Below are positions 6,291 to 8,392 of a stretch of DNA of 8,392 nucleotides, piece by piece. Position numbers and translations under genes: made by a program. The stretch's first letter is position 1, and the number at the start of each line of letters is the position of its first letter. Origin of the DNA: an uncultured Propionibacteriaceae bacterium (GTDB lineage: Bacteria; Actinomycetota; Actinomycetes; Propionibacteriales; Propionibacteriaceae); contig CAKZJI010000481.1 of the NCBI GenBank assembly GCA_936941515.1, forward strand, positions 1-8,392. The letters are read 5' to 3'. Under the pieces are notes generated by a model. It made no database searches. It was not told the origin of the DNA and saw only the letters and a list, made by a program, of their open reading frames with translations.

Positions 6291-7178
6291 TCATGTGGGG
6301 GCCACCAGGATGAACAGCGGCGGGATGATGAAGGCCAGCCCCAGCAGCAGAGCCGGGACCGTCATCCACAGGGTCAGGCCCTCGGTGTCCGCTTGAGCCT
6401 GGGCTTGATGCTGGGCGTGGTGTGCCTCGCGCAGCTCCCGGACGCGGGCTTGCAGGGTGTCTGCCAAAGCGGCTCCCTGCTCTTCAAGACGCATGATGTC
6501 AGCGAAGTCGGCGAGTTCCGGAAGATCCCACTCGTCAGCCACCCGATGCAACTCCCTCCAGGGCGTCACCTGTTCCAACCTGCATCGCTCCAAACCTGCG
6601 GAGATTCGTCGGAACAGAGGCGTTCTGGAGACTCCCGACGCCAGGGTCACTGCCTGGGTGGCGGAGGAGTTCGCGAGCCGCTCCAGGGCGACCAGGTCAA
6701 AGAAAGTGTGCACCGCCTCTGTGGTGCTGCGACGGATCTGTGCTGAGCCGCGGGCCAGCTTCAGATCCGCCAGGAAATAGCCCCCGACACCCAGCAGCGG
6801 TCCGAGCAGCAGGGGCACAGGGGAGACCGGGGCTCCCAGGAGCAGCTGCATCAGCACCCATAGGCCTGGGGCGAAGAGTCCCGTCATCATCAGCACCAGC
6901 TTCTCGGCGAAGAAATCGGCCACGCTGCGCCCCGACATCCGCAACAGCCTGCGCTGCTTTCTGGATACCGGCAGGTGAAGCCGCTGCCGGAGCCATGCTC
7001 CGAGGGCCTCCAGCCCATGTTCTTGCTCCGTCGCATCAGGTTCCTCCCGCTGATGCCCATCGAGCAACGCCAGGGCGTCCCCCAACCGGATCGGCGACCG
7101 CAGCGACCCCACGATCAGCATGAACACTCCGGCACCCACTGTCATGCCGAGGAACACCATCATTCCGAGCGTGCTCAT
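6291..7178 (-). CDS. tadC: TadC, Tad pilus inner-membrane platform protein (T2SS F family)
   Basis: This 295-residue protein should pair with TadB to form the inner-membrane platform on which the TadA ATPase acts during pilus assembly. Hydrophobic segments lie at about 3-24, 92-115, 119-137 and 267-291, the usual arrangement of TadC. The type II secretion F domain spans about 153-290. Its soluble helical part contains TTEAVHTFFDLVALERLANS and the charged ADFADIMRLEEQGAALADTL, followed by ARVRELREAH, a pattern shared by TadC proteins. The length is normal for actinobacteria. The ATG at 7178 overlaps the tadB stop by four bases (ATGA), with AGGA (7189-7186) seven bases upstream, so translation is probably coupled. 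TadB and TadC are distantly alike; the order tadA-tadB-tadC and the C-terminal hydrophobic helix support the TadC label. Confidence 0.9.
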   Translation of the reverse strand: MSTLGMMVFLGMTVGAGVFMLIVGSLRSPIRLGDALALLDGHQREEPDATEQEHGLEALGAWLRQRLHLPVSRKQRRLLRMSGRSVADFFAEKLVLMMTGLFAPGLWVLMQLLLGAPVSPVPLLLGPLLGVGGYFLADLKLARGSAQIRRSTTEAVHTFFDLVALERLANSSATQAVTLASGVSRTPLFRRISAGLERCRLEQVTPWRELHRVADEWDLPELADFADIMRLEEQGAALADTLQARVRELREAHHAQHQAQAQADTEGLTLWMTVPALLLGLAFIIPPLFILVAPT

Positions 7179-8026
7179 CGTCGTGTCCTGAGGAACCGAG
7201 CGGTGGGCTTGGGCAGGGTGCGTCGTCGCAGCATCACCAGGGCTCCCAGATACATCAGGCCCAGCAAGAAGGCGATCCCCTGTCCGATGGGAGTTCCGTA
7301 GGGCGCGAAATAGCCGGGGGAGATGATGCCCACCACGAGCAGGATCCCGAGAGTGATGGCCACCACCTGACGGACCACAGCCCGTGGCTTGGCACGTTCA
7401 GCCGCGATCTCCCGCAGCGCCCGCAGACGCAGCTGGGTGTTCTCGGACAGGGCTGTGAGCATGGGCCTTGCGCCGAGTCCGCCTCGCGATGAGGCGATGG
7501 CCAGGGCCGCCAGAATCCCATCGGCATCAGCTGAGTCCAATTCATCGGCCATCGCGAGCAGGGCGTCGTGGGCGGTCCAGCCCAGATCCATCCTGGCCAC
7601 AACCCTCGCCACAGGAATGACCAGAAGCTGTGGTGCCTGAGAACGGGTGGCAATGATGGCGTCGCGGATCGACTTCCCTGTTGCGATGGAGGGACCAAGG
7701 AACCGTATCCACCGATCCAGAGCCGCCAGGGTGTCCACCTCGTGGTTGGGTGGCGCGCTCAGCAGGTGGGGGATGCCGAGCAACGCCGTGGGGATGAGCA
7801 CCGCTGCCACCAGCCAGCCCGTGACGATCGCAGTCAGCAGGCCAGCTAAGACCACGGCCAGGTTCCAACGACGCCGTCGGGGGCTCATGGAGTGCCACCA
7901 CCGGCTCAGCCGCACATGCGCCGGTGATGGCTCCCGCGCCGGGATCTCCCGCCGCATCCCAGCCAGGATCAGCAGGATCCCGCAGACCAGCAGCGCTCCG
8001 GCGCTGGCTGCCATCACCGTTCCCAT
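7175..8026 (-). CDS. tadB: TadB, Tad pilus inner-membrane platform protein (T2SS F family)
   Basis: This 283-residue membrane protein, with TadC, should form the platform of the Tad secretion and assembly machine. Hydrophobic segments lie at about 5-23, 55-90 (two passes), 219-238 and 246-266. Between them is the cytoplasmic type II secretion F domain, about 100-218. It contains ALDRWIRFLGPSIATGKSIR, then LGWTAHDALLAMADEL and ASSRGGLGARPMLTALSENT, followed by the basic LRALREIAAERAKPRA before the next membrane pass, a layout typical of TadB. The ATG at 8026 overlaps the tadA end by 13 bp. An in-frame ATG four codons later, at 8014, sits exactly on the tadA stop as TGATG and may be the true coupled start; neither has a strong ribosome binding site. 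Arginine-rich stretches flank the membrane passes, fitting a cytoplasmic middle domain. Confidence 0.9.
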   Translation of the reverse strand: MGTVMAASAGALLVCGILLILAGMRREIPAREPSPAHVRLSRWWHSMSPRRRRWNLAVVLAGLLTAIVTGWLVAAVLIPTALLGIPHLLSAPPNHEVDTLAALDRWIRFLGPSIATGKSIRDAIIATRSQAPQLLVIPVARVVARMDLGWTAHDALLAMADELDSADADGILAALAIASSRGGLGARPMLTALSENTQLRLRALREIAAERAKPRAVVRQVVAITLGILLVVGIISPGYFAPYGTPIGQGIAFLLGLMYLGALVMLRRRTLPKPTARFLRTRR

Positions 8027-8392
8027 GAGGCAACCCGGAATTGGGCCAATTCGGCCATCATCGACGCCTCCGGCTGGAACAGCGCGGGAGGACCTGCCCG
8101 ATAGATCAGATGCGTTGTCGGACGGCCGTTCTCCATACTGCCGGTCAGCTGCCGAACCTCGCTGACGAACCGCTTCCGAACGCCGCCCCGCCAGGTGTCG
8201 TCCTGCAGCATGACATGGACGATGAGGTTGATGTTGTGGGCGATCTGACGCATCGCCTCCTCAACGGAGAGCACGCCGCCTTGAGCAACCCGAGCCGCGA
8301 GCCTGTCGATGGTGGAGGTGGCCGAATGCGAGTGGGTGGTCGACAGGGTGCCTGCTCCAGCCTGCATGGCCTCGAACATGGCACCGGCCTCA
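8014..8392 (-). CDS. tadA: TadA/CpaF pilus assembly ATPase, C-terminal part (runs off right edge)
   Basis: The window holds the last 125 residues of the Tad assembly ATPase, which powers pilus subunit polymerisation from the cytoplasmic face. The visible part begins EAGAMFEAMQAGAGTLSTTH and continues SHSATSTIDRLAARV. This matches the region after Walker B in CpaF/TadA secretion ATPases, where a Gly-Thr-x-x-Thr-x-His element and a downstream arginine follow. It continues with EEAMRQIAHNINLIVHVML and RKRFVSEVRQLTGSMENGRP, the C-terminal beta-rich part of the family, and ends ASWER. Walker A and B lie off the right edge, so catalytic integrity cannot be judged. It is first in the visible Tad operon; tadZ or other upstream genes would lie beyond the edge. 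The family call is strong despite truncation. Confidence 0.9.
   Translation of the reverse strand, partial: EAGAMFEAMQAGAGTLSTTHSHSATSTIDRLAARVAQGGVLSVEEAMRQIAHNINLIVHVMLQDDTWRGGVRKRFVSEVRQLTGSMENGRPTTHLIYRAGPPALFQPEASMMAELAQFRVASWER

Overview
The window is high-GC DNA with dense, short-overlap operons. The gene types (a DUF6049-like secreted protein, actinobacterial Tad genes in the order tadA-tadB-tadC-small pilin, a LysM/BTAD membrane regulator and a YkoE-type ECF transporter) point to an actinobacterium. A Propionibacteriales-type host is a guess I cannot confirm from sequence alone. No tRNA, rRNA, insertion sequence, CRISPR array or phage gene was found. Composition looks even throughout, so the region reads as resident chromosome rather than a recent island.

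Layout. (1) Positions 1-405, minus: the N-terminal part of an exported DUF6049-like protein that runs off the left edge. It has a possible leaderless promoter at 415-445. (2) Positions 406-619: a divergent regulatory interval holding a well-formed TPP (thiamin pyrophosphate) riboswitch aptamer at 471-552, then a leader with two hairpins. The second hairpin covers the Shine-Dalgarno sequence of the next gene. (3) Positions 620-3423, plus: a two-gene thiamin/precursor ECF transporter operon. It comprises a YkoE-type S component and one 725-residue polypeptide joining two ABC ATPase domains (YkoD-like) to an EcfT domain (YkoC-like). (4) Positions 3362-8392, minus: a Tad/Flp pilus operon transcribed toward the transporter. 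In transcription order it has tadA (3' end only), tadB, tadC, a 59-residue Flp-like pilin, and an 876-residue protein with four membrane segments, two LysM domains and a cytoplasmic winged-helix/BTAD module. The genes are joined by overlaps or gaps of 80 bp or less.

How the parts work together. When TPP is scarce, the riboswitch should permit translation of the transporter. YkoE binds thiamin or its pyrimidine precursor (HMP), and the fused protein supplies both ATPases and the coupling subunit. In the Tad operon, TadA is the assembly ATPase, TadB and TadC form the inner-membrane platform, and the small protein is the probable pilus subunit. The terminal LysM/BTAD protein is laid out like a one-component transmembrane regulator that could link cell-wall contact to gene control. 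The two operons converge, and their last coding segments overlap by 62 bp on opposite strands.

The points most worth a second look are the membrane-bound LysM/BTAD regulator, the shifted glutamate in the pilin's predicted processing site, the ATPase-EcfT fusion, the riboswitch expression platform, and the convergent coding overlap.
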